Positions 22,254 through 35,423 of a DNA stretch of 64,000 bases are shown in pieces. The translations under genes were made by a program, and so were the position numbers. Numbering within the stretch: position 1 is the first letter of the stretch; every line of letters begins with the position of its first letter. The notes under the pieces were generated by a model, which made no database searches, had not been told where the DNA came from, and was given only the letters and a program-made list of their open reading frames with translations. The DNA is from Prosapia bicincta (taxonomy: Eukaryota; Arthropoda; Insecta; Hemiptera; Cercopidae), in contig JBAIZL010000242.1 of assembly GCA_036971475.1 (NCBI GenBank), positions 102,501-166,500 on the forward strand, written 5' to 3'.

Positions 22254-23279
22254 TATAGGAAGATGTAGATAATAATTACAGATATATAAATTTATAACTG
22301 AGGAATAACTTCCCAGGTCTTAAAACAAGCATTTTTAAAAATAAATTGATTACTAGCGCTTAGAACACTTTATCGTATTCTACCTTAACACTGATTTATT
22401 GATTTAAATCGATTAGCTAGCACTTGACGTTTCCTAACGATCTGAACCAGTTGTTTATATAAGGAAATGGTCTACATTTGCTATATTTTTACAAATAGTT
22501 AATATTTTACTATATTGTTATGAAATAATTTTTTAAATTTATTACCAATATTGAAAATGTTAATAACCGTGTATCTGATCGGCCTATAGTTTCATATAAC
22601 CTATTATCTCTTCTAATCTATGCCAATTGTAGAAAATGAACCTATTATTATTATTTTACTTGAGTTTTACTTAAAATAAGAAAGTACAAATAAATAAACA
22701 CTGGCTTAAAGGAGCAGTTACTTTGATTTTATAGACAACGGTCCCTTGTTAACTCGGACAGACAGTCGGCAGTCTTTTATTATATCATCAAAGAAAGCCT
22801 AAATCCTGCGAGTTGCTAAATATATTAAAGTCCATAAGTTGCTATTTAACATAAAAGAGCACATCGTGCAGTGTGTACAGTGTTAAAAAATATGCAAATT
22901 TTATAATCCTTGTTCGGAGGTTTTCGCAATAAGAAATGCCTTTTCACTGTTATACTGTACGAAAATAACAAATTACATTGGGAAAGTAATTAATTAAATT
23001 TAACGTACAACAAAAGCAAACAGCGAAGACGAATGGTGGAAAGGGAGGAAGAGATAAGGAGGGACATTCGAAATATGGAAAGATAAGCAGTACTGCTTAT
23101 TTGGGTTCTGTAAATGTAATAAAATATTCAAAAAAAATAAACTCCTACAGAGAAGTATTTTTACGTGGCAATTTACTAATTTTACGACTTAACGAACATG
23201 TTTAAGGAAATAAAACGTTTTTCCACAGCACTAGAGGCAACCTTAATCTGTGTCCGACGTAGCTGCCAAGTAAGTAATT
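22254..23279. other. AT-rich stretch, no gene seen
   Basis: No feature recognised. Confidence 0.5.
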
Positions 23280-23930
23280 GAATTGGGAGGTTCTAGTTTG
23301 CAAAAAAAGTGGCGCGGGTGTAAAAAATGTGCTAAAAAAGATAGAGTTCTTATATTATTAATACGCAGAGTATCTAAACTCTGTTTAAAATCTATGAAAC
23401 TGTGGTCTATTTTTATTCTGTGGTTAGCAAAGACGAGTCATATTCAATTAGGTGTGTTTTTTTAAACAAATCTCATCAAACCGATACAAAATTTACAAAC
23501 ACATCAGCATATAAAATATATATAATTCTAACAAACTCATTACACAAGAAATATACACTGGTAGACGATTTCTCACAATACAAATTATTTATTCATAACA
23601 TGTTTTGGGTAACAGTGTGACAGTTAAATCTACACTAGTGAGGGTAACATGGTTGACGTAAAGAGTTTTGTTTAAAGAATTAGTATTGTTTTAAATTTTG
23701 TAGCAGGGTATATCACTTGAATATTTATCTCCTCAAACTGAACTCTAACATATTATATAAACCCATTTTAAAGCATATAGACGATTTGACCACATTTTAG
23801 AACATCTACAATTTAAACAGGTTCCGCCCAATAACTATGTAACCTGGTGATCATTTAGGCAATGATGATGATCTAGTCTAGACTTAGACACTAAGTACAG
23901 TAAAAACGTTTTTTAGTAAGTTTTTTAAAT
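23280..23930 (+). pseudogene. Strongly decayed PLE 3' region (tentative)
   Basis: A CKKCAKK string at ~23320, followed by SHQTDTKFTNTSAYK and a FSQYKLFIHN string at the end of the 23402-23620 frame, follows the order of a PLE nuclease C-terminus (C-x-x-C, H-x-F-T-N, L-x-x-x-x-I-Y-K). Downstream, 23815-23925 resembles the family-C end (gttccgccc, gatgatgatc, aaaacgtt, tagtaag). The terminal motif itself is too damaged to fold. Confidence 0.33.
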
Positions 23931-24014
23931 GGTTTTTATAAGTTCGTCCAAGTGGTAAAACTTCCAAGTTCAAACTTAAACGTTTCGCCGAACATATTGA
24001 GCAATACATTTTTA

Positions 24015-24250
24015 CAAAATATATTGGAAAAAATCCCAATACCACAAAAATAATAAGAAATAACTAATATTACAAGTTACTTAAGATTAAACCCTTATCT
24101 GCATTGCCCGCTGATGATGGCATGGTCGTCGAAATGTACATATAATCGAGGTAATATTAATTAATTTTTATTATTTTTGTGGTATTATAGTTTTTGCCAA
24201 TAATTTTATTCCAATATATTGTAATTCTACCACTGTGCTCTCGATATTGT
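24015..24250. mobile_element. Palindromic PLE end, family E
   Basis: Imperfect arms (24015-24075 and 24150-24230) carry accacaaaaataa and its inverse. The plus-strand motif is CTGATGA (24111), then a shortened stem TGGC-ATG-GTCG, GAAA (24131-24134) and the palindrome ATGTACAT. The right-hand tail cactgtgctctcgatattgt matches, inverted, the left tail of the element at 35438-36229. There is one GAT fewer than in that copy. Confidence 0.75.
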
Positions 24251-27200
24251 ACAACAAATGTTTATGTTCGGAGGCGAAAACTAACTTGACACTATCATCG
24301 CTTGAAGTGATTTAAACGGAGCTACCTTGACTAAACACTAAGAGTTACACCAGCAGGATGCCCTCAGAGTAACGGCCCTTGGAGAGGGAAACTTCTGGAG
24401 CGGCCTCTGAGGGCGCCGGCCGTTTAGGGGCGTTGAAGGTATTTCACGATTTCACGAAGGAACTACCTTTAAAACATATTTGTAGGAACTAAAAAATATA
24501 AGCAAAAATGTACATGCAATAGAGAGTAAGTATGAAAAAGTTGCAAATTTTTTATTTCGTCACGTAAGACTTAAATTTTATTAGAAAAGCTAAAAAAACA
24601 CCTTCTATGTAAAAATTTGGACAGTAAGCCGTTTTTTTCTTTTAAATTTGTTTTAGATGTAATAAAATCAATTTTTTTTATTAGAGTTTATTGTACTTAG
24701 TGGTTGGACTCGCATCAGAATGAAACAAGAGAAAACATATTCCAGTGCGAGATTTTTGTCTCATTCGAAGCAGAGAAATACGTTACAAAAAATTACCATC
24801 TTCACCATTTTCTTTTAATAGTTATTTTCCGTTACAAACGTGTGTCGAACGATATTTTTCACAACGATGGGCGTAATTTAAAAATACGAGGTGTGAGCAG
24901 AATACTAGTTTTACACACAGAGTTATGAAAACTTAATTTTGTATCTGTAGGTTCTGTAATAAAAGTTATAATCATATCTACTAACTTTTTTTGTACGGAT
25001 GTTTTCCAATTAAATATAAAACTTTTAAACCCAAGTTTGAAACTAAGTAGTTAGTGAAATGTTTGCATTTGGATGTACGTTTTAATAATGGTAAATCTAT
25101 TCCAATTTACCCTTACCAGGGCGCCGAAAGAAATTTTGCCCGATTAAATGCTGTTAGCCTGAGGTCGGCGCTGGCTCTCAGGAATAAGAGCTTACTCCAA
25201 GGTTAAAGATTAACTTTGGTAAATGACTTACGAATAAATGCGATTTCTCCCTAAACAATGGCCTATCCATTCGACTCAAAGTATCTAAAATATATAAGGG
25301 AAAACAATATGTTTTCTTTGAGAAATCATAATTTCAAAATGTTTCAATCTTTTCTCTTCCTTTCAAAAATACTACAGACAAAGAGGTTCTTATCGCATTA
25401 GAATATTTTACCAAAGGCTTTATACTGATAGATGTTATACTAATATGGTGAAAAAATAATAATTTTAAACTCAAAAATAGCTTCCCAAATCTTAAACCAA
25501 ACAGTTTAAAATAAATCAACTACAAACATTTAGAGTACCTTGCTTTATGGTTAAATTACTGAAATCGGTTCTGTGAATAGTTCATGTTTCCTAAGTATAA
25601 GAACTAGTAGTTTATAAAAGTTGATTGTTTTCAATACTTACTTCTTTTGTAAATAGGTAATATCATACCTATTTATTAAGTATTTTTTTAAAATTTATAA
25701 ATATAACATTGAAATCGTTCATTTCAGTAGAACTTATTAACAGGTTCATATACTATATCTCCTAACCTATAGGCCTACACAATGTAGGAAATTATTCTAT
25801 TATTATTTCTTGAGTGATATTTAAATAAAAAAGTAGAATTAAATAAAAACATTCCCAAAGGAGCACGTACTTTGATGTTATAATAAGAATGGGCGTTTCG
25901 GGAAAAGCTGCCTTGTTAACTCGGACTTATCTCCCGACATTTTTCATTATAAGATCAAAGAAAGTCTTCTATGGGCCGCTTTAAAAGTGAGCAAGAGAAA
26001 ACTACTAGTTCAAGCTGAATTTTAAAACAAAAATTTAATATTACAAGTAATGTAAAACTTTGAAACAGAAACGTTTTTTATTCTGTCTTTGTCTAGCCTT
26101 ACTCTCGATCGTCAGTCTAAAGAAATCCACCTATTATATCTAATTTTATCTTTCAAAAGGGCCAAAATATTTATCTAAACTCATAGACTATTTCATAAAA
26201 AACCTCCAACAAAAATATTTTTTTAAATAACAAGCATTAAAAAATTAATAAAAACTATTGTGGTTAGAGCCCGTTTTGCGTTATTTATTAAAAATAAATT
26301 ACCCTAATTTTGTTCCAAAACAATAAATATTTCCTTTTTATTACAATTTGTTTTAAAATATTTTTACATTTTATTAAGGTTAATAAGATTATAGTTTTTT
26401 TTATACAGTTTGCATTTTGTAAGAGGAGAAAGAACCCTTTGTACACATACAATACATACATTCTTTATTTTAATTTATTTCTTTTTCGACAATTTAAATT
26501 CGTTTTTTTTTATAATTCGTGTTTTAATGTTTTTGTTATTTATTAATTTTCTTTTTGATAATATTTAATATTGTACTTGTAAAGATCCTATGTTTGTAAT
26601 GATCCTATATGATCCATAAGATTAGTTATATCATCTATAAATAATATTATATAGATATGGGTTTTCTATATACTATAAATAATGAACCCATAATGCTAGA
26701 ACAATAATCAATTAATAATATTTTGTAATTTCATTGCAGTTATAGATGAAACCTAAGATGATTATTTGCTTTAATCTTATAGCCATGTAATATTAGTCAT
26801 TATGTCATTATTACCTTTGCATTTTGGTTTAGGCCTTATTCACAATTATCAATTTTCGTTTTGCTCATTGAATTTTACTTCTAATAATCTTATTATCTTC
26901 ACAACTTTTGTGACTTGCATTTTTGTTGTTGTAACAATAAAAAAGATTTTGTGTTAAATATTTAGATCGACAATGTAAGTTATAACCGATTAGGTTTTAA
27001 TCTAATTTTCATGTACGTAAACACAAACATTATTGTGAAGGATTATTCTCGAAGAAATGCAAATTTGTAAGATGGATATTACATTGAAAATAAGGAAAAA
27101 AGTTCATATAAACAGAGGTGCTGAAATGCTTTTTTTAGTCTTATCGGCACACCTCGAGGAATAACTTTGTAATGAAATTAATTGGACGTTAATTATGATT

Positions 27201-27512
27201 AATAAACAATTATGATTACGCAATTTTACAAATGACAACTTCTGATGGTTTATACCATCTGATGATGCAGACTGTATTTACGAAATGTATATAAAGGTTG
27301 TGTAAATATTTTTTTGGCAAGGGTTCATAATTGATTATTAATTAAAATTACGCTACAGTGACTATAACTGCTTTTGGTGATACTGAAAAGTAAAAATGTT
27401 GGTACTTATGGTTTTGCGAATAGATAAGTACCAAAAGAGAAAAAAAATAAAAAAGTAAATAAAAGAGAGAAGATTAAAAAAAGAAGAAAAAATATGTCCC
27501 CGAAGCCATATA
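24251..27512. other. AT-rich stretch, no gene seen
   Basis: No coding remnant recognised; the longest frames are hydrophobic low-complexity. A GC-richer patch at 24340-24440 and one at 25110-25200 remain unexplained. At 27267 a ctgatgatgcagac...cgaaatgta string echoes the family-E motif, but its stem does not pair well. Confidence 0.5.
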
Positions 27513-27700
27513 AATTTGATGTTTAGTATCAAAATTATAGAGAAACAAAATTTGGTTTTGGACCTCGGAGGAATGCCGAAAGAAGTGAAAACTTTTATAG
27601 CCACGTCTAAAAAAATTTGGTAATGAGAAATTACCCAAATATTTCTTATCTGACTCCCCAAAAAATGTTTTCATTTTAAAAAATTGGATTACATATATGC
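27513..27700. repeat. 188-bp direct repeat, copy 1
   Basis: Matches 29241-29428 with only a handful of differences, starting aatttgatgtttag and ending attggattacatata. The 99- and 66-residue minus-strand frames crossing it are not recognised. Copies lie 1,728 bp apart. Confidence 0.9.
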
Positions 27701-28769
27701 AGTAGTGTTTGAGAAATCTAAGGTAAAACGGAAATAAAAAGGAATAAAATCTCTCTGTTCCGAGATTATCTTTGATCTCCCACTTCAGGTCTTACATTCA
27801 ATCTTTAAATCATGTTTTCGACACTTTTTTCTGTCAACCAATAAAGCATTCTTCGTTTTACGCTTGGATGCACCTAATTTGTTTAGTATCGCAAGTGCGT
27901 CACCACGCGATAACAAGAGCTACAATGTAATGCCCGTATAGACAGATAACATGGCGCATTAACGCAACAAGCCAAAGGTCGTCATTTATACTCCTATCAC
28001 TACATGAGTCATTGCGAGGAGAACAATGCAGCATCGTAAAGTTATGAATAATCAAACCTAAGAGGCACAGAATTGCTCGTTCTTGTAACGACAAACGTTT
28101 GGCCTTGAGAATTCGTATTGTTTTACCTTGTAAATATTGCCATTGAGAACATAAATATCTTGAATATATGTCTGTAGTCAAAACAATCAGCTGGGGAGTG
28201 CATAGTGTCTTGTTTACTACTATTGTTTTGAGAGGTATACAATTATTACGGATATAAAACTCTTTGACCTGAATAGAGAACAGAATAATATGGATTACAT
28301 AACGTCAGAACCATACGAGGTTATCATGAAGTATTACAAGGGAGAAACAAGTAGAATCTAGCGGAAGAAGTAATCGTGAGAGATATTGCACTTACGGAAT
28401 GATGAACCGACTAAAAAACACCATTGGAGGCTGGTGCCTCAAAACTATGGGGGATGCAAATCGTAATTTGTTTTTTAAGGCCAAGAAATCGCAATCACAA
28501 AATGTTAAAGGACTGTTACAGGGAATATAGATAGGTACTGCTTAATACTTTGTGATTTTTTCTCATGTAGAAATATATTGGCACTTTTATTTTATTTTTA
28601 CTTATTTAAGACACCAGAGCTCAAATCATGGGTTTATTTATTAATAAACCCATCTAAATTCATTCTTAACTATAAATGCCAACAAATTATGTTAACATCC
28701 AAATTATTAAAGCTATAAAAATAAACAAAGTAAAGAAATAGAACTAACTCAATTGATTAGAAATTCGGA
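27701..28769. other. No gene recognised between the 188-bp repeats
   Basis: Ordinary AT-rich sequence; the 93-residue minus frame at 27900-28181 has no recognised domain. Confidence 0.45.
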
Positions 28770-29160
28770 GCGGAGAGAAAATCCGTCTCTTAGGACGGAA
28801 CCGATCTTAACCGAACACTCCCGAGGTTGCAACCCGTTTGCAACCTAACAGATCCTTACGGCCTGCCTAGCGGTTTCAGTCTGTTCGGACGTACCAATAC
28901 TTTTACTCCATTAGGAGTGACGTCACTGAGAGTTGCAGGTTTCCCTGCAATCAGGCCGAACGAGAGCGACTGAGCGAATGGTCACACAGTCCCTGCGGTT
29001 CTGACGTTTTTATTATTATTTATAATGATAGATCATGTTATATGATGAATAACCGCTCATAACAATGTACATAAATCTTACATAATAAATAAATAATTTT
29101 TTGCTATTGATTTCTGGTTTGGGGGCTGCGCAACCGTCCAACCTGAACACGAGCCCCCAC
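28770..29160. other. Hairpin-rich GC island
   Basis: A GC-rich block in AT-rich DNA with a series of short perfect stems: TCCGTC/GACGGA (28782-28799), AGGTTGCAA/TTGCAACCT (28824-28846), ACTCC/GGAGT (28905-28918), TTGCAGG/CCTGCAA (28933-28950) and TGGGGGCT/AGCCCCCA (29120-29159). Loops of the first four are 4-6 nt. It has no open frame of note. It could be a non-coding transposon end, a structured RNA or a regulatory block; I do not recognise it. Confidence 0.5.
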
Positions 29161-29240
29161 TGAAAAACACGTAAAAGGTAGAATTATGAAGAGTCTCAGA
29201 TTAAAAGAATGTTTACTGCGTTTGTATGCTACGTACCTGG

Positions 29241-29428
29241 AATTTGATGTTTAGTGTCAAAATTATAGAGAAACAAAATTTGGTTTTGGCCCTCGGAGGA
29301 ATGCCGAAAGAAGTGAAAACTTTTATAGCCACGTCTACAGAAATTTGGTAATGAGAAATTACCCAAATATTTGTTATCTGACTCCCCAAAAAATGTTTTC
29401 ATTTTAAAAAATTGGATTATATATACAG
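29241..29428. repeat. 188-bp direct repeat, copy 2
   Basis: Second copy of the repeat at 27513-27700. It begins 81 bp after the last hairpin of the GC island. Confidence 0.9.
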
Positions 29429-32400
29429 TACATAACTTGTTATTATCGTTATATTGAATAATTTGTATTGAGATTTATCAAAATTTAAATGAAATAATAT
29501 AAGTATTAACTGATCAAAACTATTTAATAATAGCCTTTTTCCTCAACAATGTTCAATAAATAATGTAACATAACCTACGTGTTAAAACAGTTGCTTTACA
29601 ACATAACGTATAACATAAAGTCAACTGATAATAATAGATGAGGTTTTTGGTTTTTACCATTGCAATTTGGGAGAAGCTTGGCTTTAGCAATAACGGTGGT
29701 AAATGCTGGTTTTGGGAATAAAACAATGAGCATTTCTTAATCGATTATTTCACGTCAGAAACCTTACGTATTACTCCTACTTGTTGCAAACTAAATCAGT
29801 ATTTAGTAAACAGAGTTAGGTAAGGTTATATCTATTTCAGACAAATAGCTAAGGGGGTTTGAGGGACGTCGGTTCTTCTACCGTAAGTTTCTGGAAAAAC
29901 TAAAAATGCGTGCCAGGTTTATACAGATCATGTTGCCATTTCATGGTTAAATGAAGAGGGCTATATGATTTATTCTGTATTACATTACTCCATTAGTAAA
30001 AGCAGCTACGTAATATTAGTTTGTTTATACAAGCCACACAAATACCATAGACTATGTTTAGTGAGGTAATAGGGCACCCCTCTCCTTCTTCAACGTTCCC
30101 CTCAAAAAAAATCCTAGCTACAGTAGAATTACTAAGTGAAAAATCGCTAGGCTTAATCCGTGTTGGATAATCGCTTTAGGGCATGCACCGGGTGACGACA
30201 GCAATCTTTAAGACTTCAGTTGAACGCAAAAGTCTCTGCTGGTGGACCCCTATGAACGTTCTGAAAATATTTGCTCCACTATTGAATACTGGAAACTAAT
30301 TCAGTTTCTAGTTTGAAATTTTATTTTATAAATTTTTTAAAATTTCTAAATCTTGTAGTTTTTATTTTCTTTATATTGTACCCCAGACTCTGCCCCATGT
30401 GACGTCATTTACCAACCTTAGTAGATATAAATGTAACCGCTCAGGCTAGTATCCAGCTCTTGTGGAAACTTCCGCTCAGTTCCCTACATCAAACCGAATC
30501 CCCTCCCAGCCAACTGTGCCAAGGGATTTTTTACAAAGGGATTCTACTATACATGCGTGATCTATTTCTCAACATACAAATTACCGTGTCTCTGAGGTAA
30601 AACCTGACATTTGCTAAATGTACGATGGTAAAAGTTCGAAATAAAGTATGTTCGGTAGTAAAAAAATTCTCACTTTTACCATTGAAAATCGGTAAATCTC
30701 AGTTTTTACTGGAAAATCTTAATATTTATTAACATGCATGTTTTTACAGTAACGCGCACGTTAACCTGTGTTTGAAAACAACCTACAACTCTATTTTGAA
30801 TTAGTTAGAGATCTTTATAATTAAATTTCTACTCCTCTGCAACCTTTCCATTTAGTTTTGTAGCTCTAATTGTTCAATCTACAAACTCGACGTTGCCAGT
30901 TTGTACAGTGATGCCAGACTGTGTTATCGCGGGCCTGCCACAATTGTGTCAACAGTAATCAACGCTGATTACTTCATATCTAGTTGTTGAGTAGTGGCAG
31001 CATTGACTGCAAATTTAATTCCTCGAACGGCCTGGTAGTTCTAGAACCAGCAAACTGCCGTCGCTTCTCTAAACAGACATTTTCTAATTTCATCGATTGC
31101 TCTACTCGTTGCTTCCATTTGTGCTCTGAACTCTTGTTTCGAACTTTCTCCAGCCTAGATTTCTTGTGCAGATCATCTGGTTACTAAAGCTTATTTCAGT
31201 TTCTCTTTGTTAATTGAAAACACATTAACTCTAATTAATTAATGTATTAAAATTATTTACAATTATCTTTTCAATATCCTGCGACCAAATTTACAACTCT
31301 GTTTCGAGTAGCAATAGTTTGTGTTTTGTTTGTTTCTACGGTGTGACGAGGCTACATAGCCGAGTTGAGTGGGAGATTACGTATTCTAATCTTCCCAAGT
31401 AGGGACGAATTTTCTGTGTGTTAACCTGAAGAAATACCCAATCGATAAATAGTTATATTATAATCCTTCCTTTTGCATACCTGTATTTGTAATACGTTTT
31501 ATAGCGATAACTTTGAAATTTACTGAAAAACAACAAAATTAAAAGTACATACGCCCCCCCCCCCCAGTAGAATACTGAAGTTTTTATATTACATAGGCCT
31601 ACTAAATATAAGTCTCTTTTTTCAACTAGAATATTTATGGTTAGAATTATCGGCAAGCTAGAAGACATAGATTTTCCAAAGAAATTCTCTTGTATATTAT
31701 AACTGATATTATAATTAATACTTCGTGCTGAAAAAAGTTTAAAAAAATACAAATTCAACCTCACTTTCAACAAGCACGAAATTTTATACAATCATAATTT
31801 TAATCATAAAACAGAGGTTTTATATTACACTATATTGCACTATAGTTACGAAATATCCGGATAGGATAGATTTAGTTTGAAGAAAAAATATAGTTAACTA
31901 ATCCACAAGTTAAACAGTCTTTTTCCCGTGCATATGTTTAACACAGTCCTCTATTTTATAGAAAAAGGTTTCACTTTATAAAGTTTTGTGTGGGTGTAAA
32001 GTAAGATAATTTTATCTTTTTTTCAATTTGTTTAATGTTTCGGCCGTCAGCACCATCTTTTATTATTGCTTATATTCCTGAGGACTTTCCACTTCACTCG
32101 GTATAATACGAGTATATTGTATATTGTACTGGTTACGTTTAGATATCCGATAATTACCCACCTAATTTCCCTATATAATACAGTATCATGATTTCCTAAA
32201 CTTCCTTGAGTGTTGAATCTTATTCCGTTCTCACAGACCATTTAAACCTATAGTCTAAATGTTTTTCCGCCTACAAACCTTATTTTCTAGAAAACTAAAT
32301 TACAGAAATTTGCAATTTTTCTATTGCAAATATTGAGGTATTTTTAAAATGTTCTTATTGATAAAACTTACCATTTGGCAAAGAATCACTGCTTACTAAT

Positions 32401-33081
32401 AGTGTTTAGCATGTAAGTAAAATATTAGTAAGTAGTAGTATATTGCCAAGTGATATCAACATGACCCTTTTTTAAATTATAGAGTTTATAATCAGATTAG
32501 ACCCCCAGTAGTTTTGGCATCGTCACATAATATTCTTGAAGAGTACCGTACCTTGGAGAAGTGAAACCAGTTTCTTTATTACTTTTTTGGTTATTTCTCT
32601 CTGACACATCCGTCCTCAAATAATTCAACCGCCGCTCACTCCCACACAGGAAAGTCAAAAGTAATGCATCTTCTCACCTGATAGTGAAATCTTCATTTCA
32701 AATTCTATTCTCACGTAAACCCCAGCCCAAACCGGAGCAGCTGCTTTTAGGTTACATTAAATATGTACTTTCCAATAGGATTGCAACTGATCTAATCTGG
32801 ATGGATTAACAAGAGCGAAAACCTTTTAAAGAAAACACGAAGTTTGAAAACAGATTCGACTCTGTTAGTTTTATTAAATTAACATTAAAATTAAATGTTA
32901 TACTGGTGAAGCGTTTTGCACTGCTATTTTATGCAGAAAATAACAATAGTCAAATAGTTTCAATTTCCTTTTAATTATCTTCTAGGACCAAACTTTGTTA
33001 TTTGATAAAAACTTGACCTACGTTTGAAAATACTCATCTTACACTTTCTAGGTTTCTGCTACGTTGTTTTGTGCTAAAAAG
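29429..33081. other. No gene recognised
   Basis: Mostly AT-rich. At 30980-31187 the minus strand is open and charged (66 codons, no Met start), but no domain is recognised. A C homopolymer lies at ~31555-31565. On the minus strand at ~32035-32075, gatggtgctgacggccgaaac resembles a PLE terminal motif with a weaker stem. Confidence 0.45.
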
Positions 33082-33278
33082 TTAATATTTTGAGTGTCAG
33101 AGTTCCTCACATTCCTGGCATTGTCACATTAACTTTTGTTGACGTATTACAGAGAGACTCCATCAAATTCGTTCAGTTCACAGACAGTTCTGATTGATGG
33201 AGGTTCTCTGAAACGCGTCGACGAATGTTAGTGAGGCAATGTTAGGAACGGCAGGTCATCGTAACACTCAAAATGTTA
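33082..33278. repeat. Imperfect inverted repeat, 85-bp arms
   Basis: Arms 33082-33166 and 33194-33278 are inverted copies with about 70-80 percent matching by eye, around a 27-bp spacer. The right arm reads ttgatggaggttctctgaaacgcg, a loose parallel to the PLE motif (TGATGG, short stem, GAAACGCG). It may be an old palindromic PLE end, or an unrelated foldback element. Confidence 0.6.
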
Positions 33279-35423
33279 TTCGTCCTAAATTTAACCCCAA
33301 CAGTAAATTACTGGGCTGATCAGTCATATACTTAGTTTTAAAACAAAATGTTAGGAAATGTAAATTCCAATTCCAGTTTCAATTCAATTCAATTTTTTTA
33401 GTAACAATCGAGTCATAAATTATCCAGTGTTTCTAATTTCCATGCTTTCTACTACAGATTACATCAAATTTGAATCTTCAAAAAGTCATTGAAACAATTT
33501 TATTAAATTTCTCTAAAATTCCTTTCTTTAGACAATGTTACTTGAGTTTTTCAAATTTAAAAATTCTAAATTTACTTTAGGTGCTTTTATTATACTTAAC
33601 GTTCAAAATCAATATATATTTCAAGAGAAATAAATCAAATGAAGATAACAAGTTCTCAAGTGACAAGCGACTGACAGCTCTACAAATAAACTTCAGGATA
33701 GTTACTTCTAGTTGAGCAAACCGTGATATTCTTCGTGATATCAAATTACCTTTAACACAGAAGTAAGGGTAATGGCAAATATGAAACCTAATAAATAGTG
33801 GAAGACTGAGACGTCAAAATCATAATGTCCCATAAGCAACACATTTAAACCAAATCGTTTTGAGTTAGGGCTTTAAACTGATTGCCTTTCAAGGTCAGCG
33901 AATTGGTAATAATTTGATGTTCGCAAAATACAAGTAGAAACTATGTTTCAATTATCGTAAGAAATTACCTCGTTCAATAAAAAGCTAGCTCATGGGAGAA
34001 TTAAAATATGTAGGTATTTTGTTGAGGCTCGTTACAACTTTCGCCCAATCAGGGATTTACGGTTTTCATGTCAACTGACGTAATATAGTTGTCATGTTTC
34101 ACAATCCTCGCTCTGGTTCCTCTACTACGCTTAGGCATGAGAACTGTTATATACTCACTGATAATGTGACAACTCTCTTCTACCATACCGACTTCCAAAT
34201 ACTTTTCTAATTTGTTTTCTACTAGTAACCTATCCCTTGACTTTTAATTTACCATAAACAGAGTATCTTGCATCTAAATTATTAGGAAATTTTACATTTC
34301 TAAGAAATAAACCGGCGTGAATAGAGATAACAAACTTAAACGAAAGAAAGAATACTAGGGAATATTCGAAAAACAAAGAAGCTAATATAGCGAAATTATC
34401 AGAATCTATAACTGTCCTTTAAAGAATATTTGTTATTAACGTCAATGTAAACAATGACGTCTGAGTTAAAATATGACATTGAAAATTACGCTGACAGGTT
34501 GCATAATAAGGTTTACTTGCGATTGTGAGGGGAGGGACCTTCACGCCGCGCCGGCCCTAATAGCTAATAAACATTGCATACAGGTTCGCAGCGTTACCTG
34601 AAGAAATTATCACACATGAGTAGTTTTTAAAATGCTATCAGCAGCGCTCATAGTATAAATCAGATAAACCTTAATTCTAATATGTTTCCAATGTTTCCAA
34701 ACTAAAAGGAAAATTAGTAAATTTTCGAAAACGACCACAAAATTAATTAAGTATTTAAATTCCAGCCCTCGTAATATTTGATCTTGAATAATAATTCTAA
34801 AAAATTGTCAAACACGTATTTTTGTCGTACGTGAATGAATAAAGTTCACTACTTGGATTATATTTATCACCAAAATTCCATTTAACTTCTCTCAATCAAA
34901 CGTTTTTCTTCATTCCATTCTTCTTCAATCCGTTGATCATTAATTTACACCTAACTTATAGTATACCGTATATAATACTAATGTTTTAATCCCATCTAGA
35001 TTACGTAATACAAGAGGCAACAAAATTTGTTGAAACCTAATTAACTGCAATTTAATATGAGAGAAGATTATATATAATAATACTGAACTTCATAGACTGA
35101 CAAAACACAGGATGTAAAACTTCTATTAGACCTGGTTGAACTCGATGGCTCACACAATCCATAGAGTAGTTTCTACTTTACACTTATTGAACAAAATGCT
35201 AACTCTTTAAACGTTTAAAGAGTCGTGCTGCCCGTCATTTTTCAAGTTTCAATTCCACGATTCCACGTGGCACTAGAAAGTCTTGGAGAATACTTCGCTC
35301 ATTGTATCGTACATTTTGGAAAAAGAACAAGTTATTTATCGTGTTAATACCAAGGAACATTGAAGGATTTGGGTTGTATGGGCTTCGGTGTTCTCGTGTT
35401 AACCCAATCAGTTTCGATTTAAC
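33279..35423. other. AT-rich stretch, no gene seen
   Basis: No feature recognised. Confidence 0.5.

Noticed and set aside
27255..27300. ctgatgatgcagac...cgaaatgta, possible PLE terminal motif
   Set aside because: Core strings are present, but the stem does not pair, so it was not counted with the others.
27513..29428. LTR retrotransposon with 188-bp LTRs
   Set aside because: The repeats do not begin TG or end CA, no primer-binding site or gag-pol remnant is visible between them, and no TSD was found.
30984..31187. Open frames on both strands, the minus one charged and coding-like
   Set aside because: No Met start on the minus strand, no domain, and two minus frames look equally plausible.
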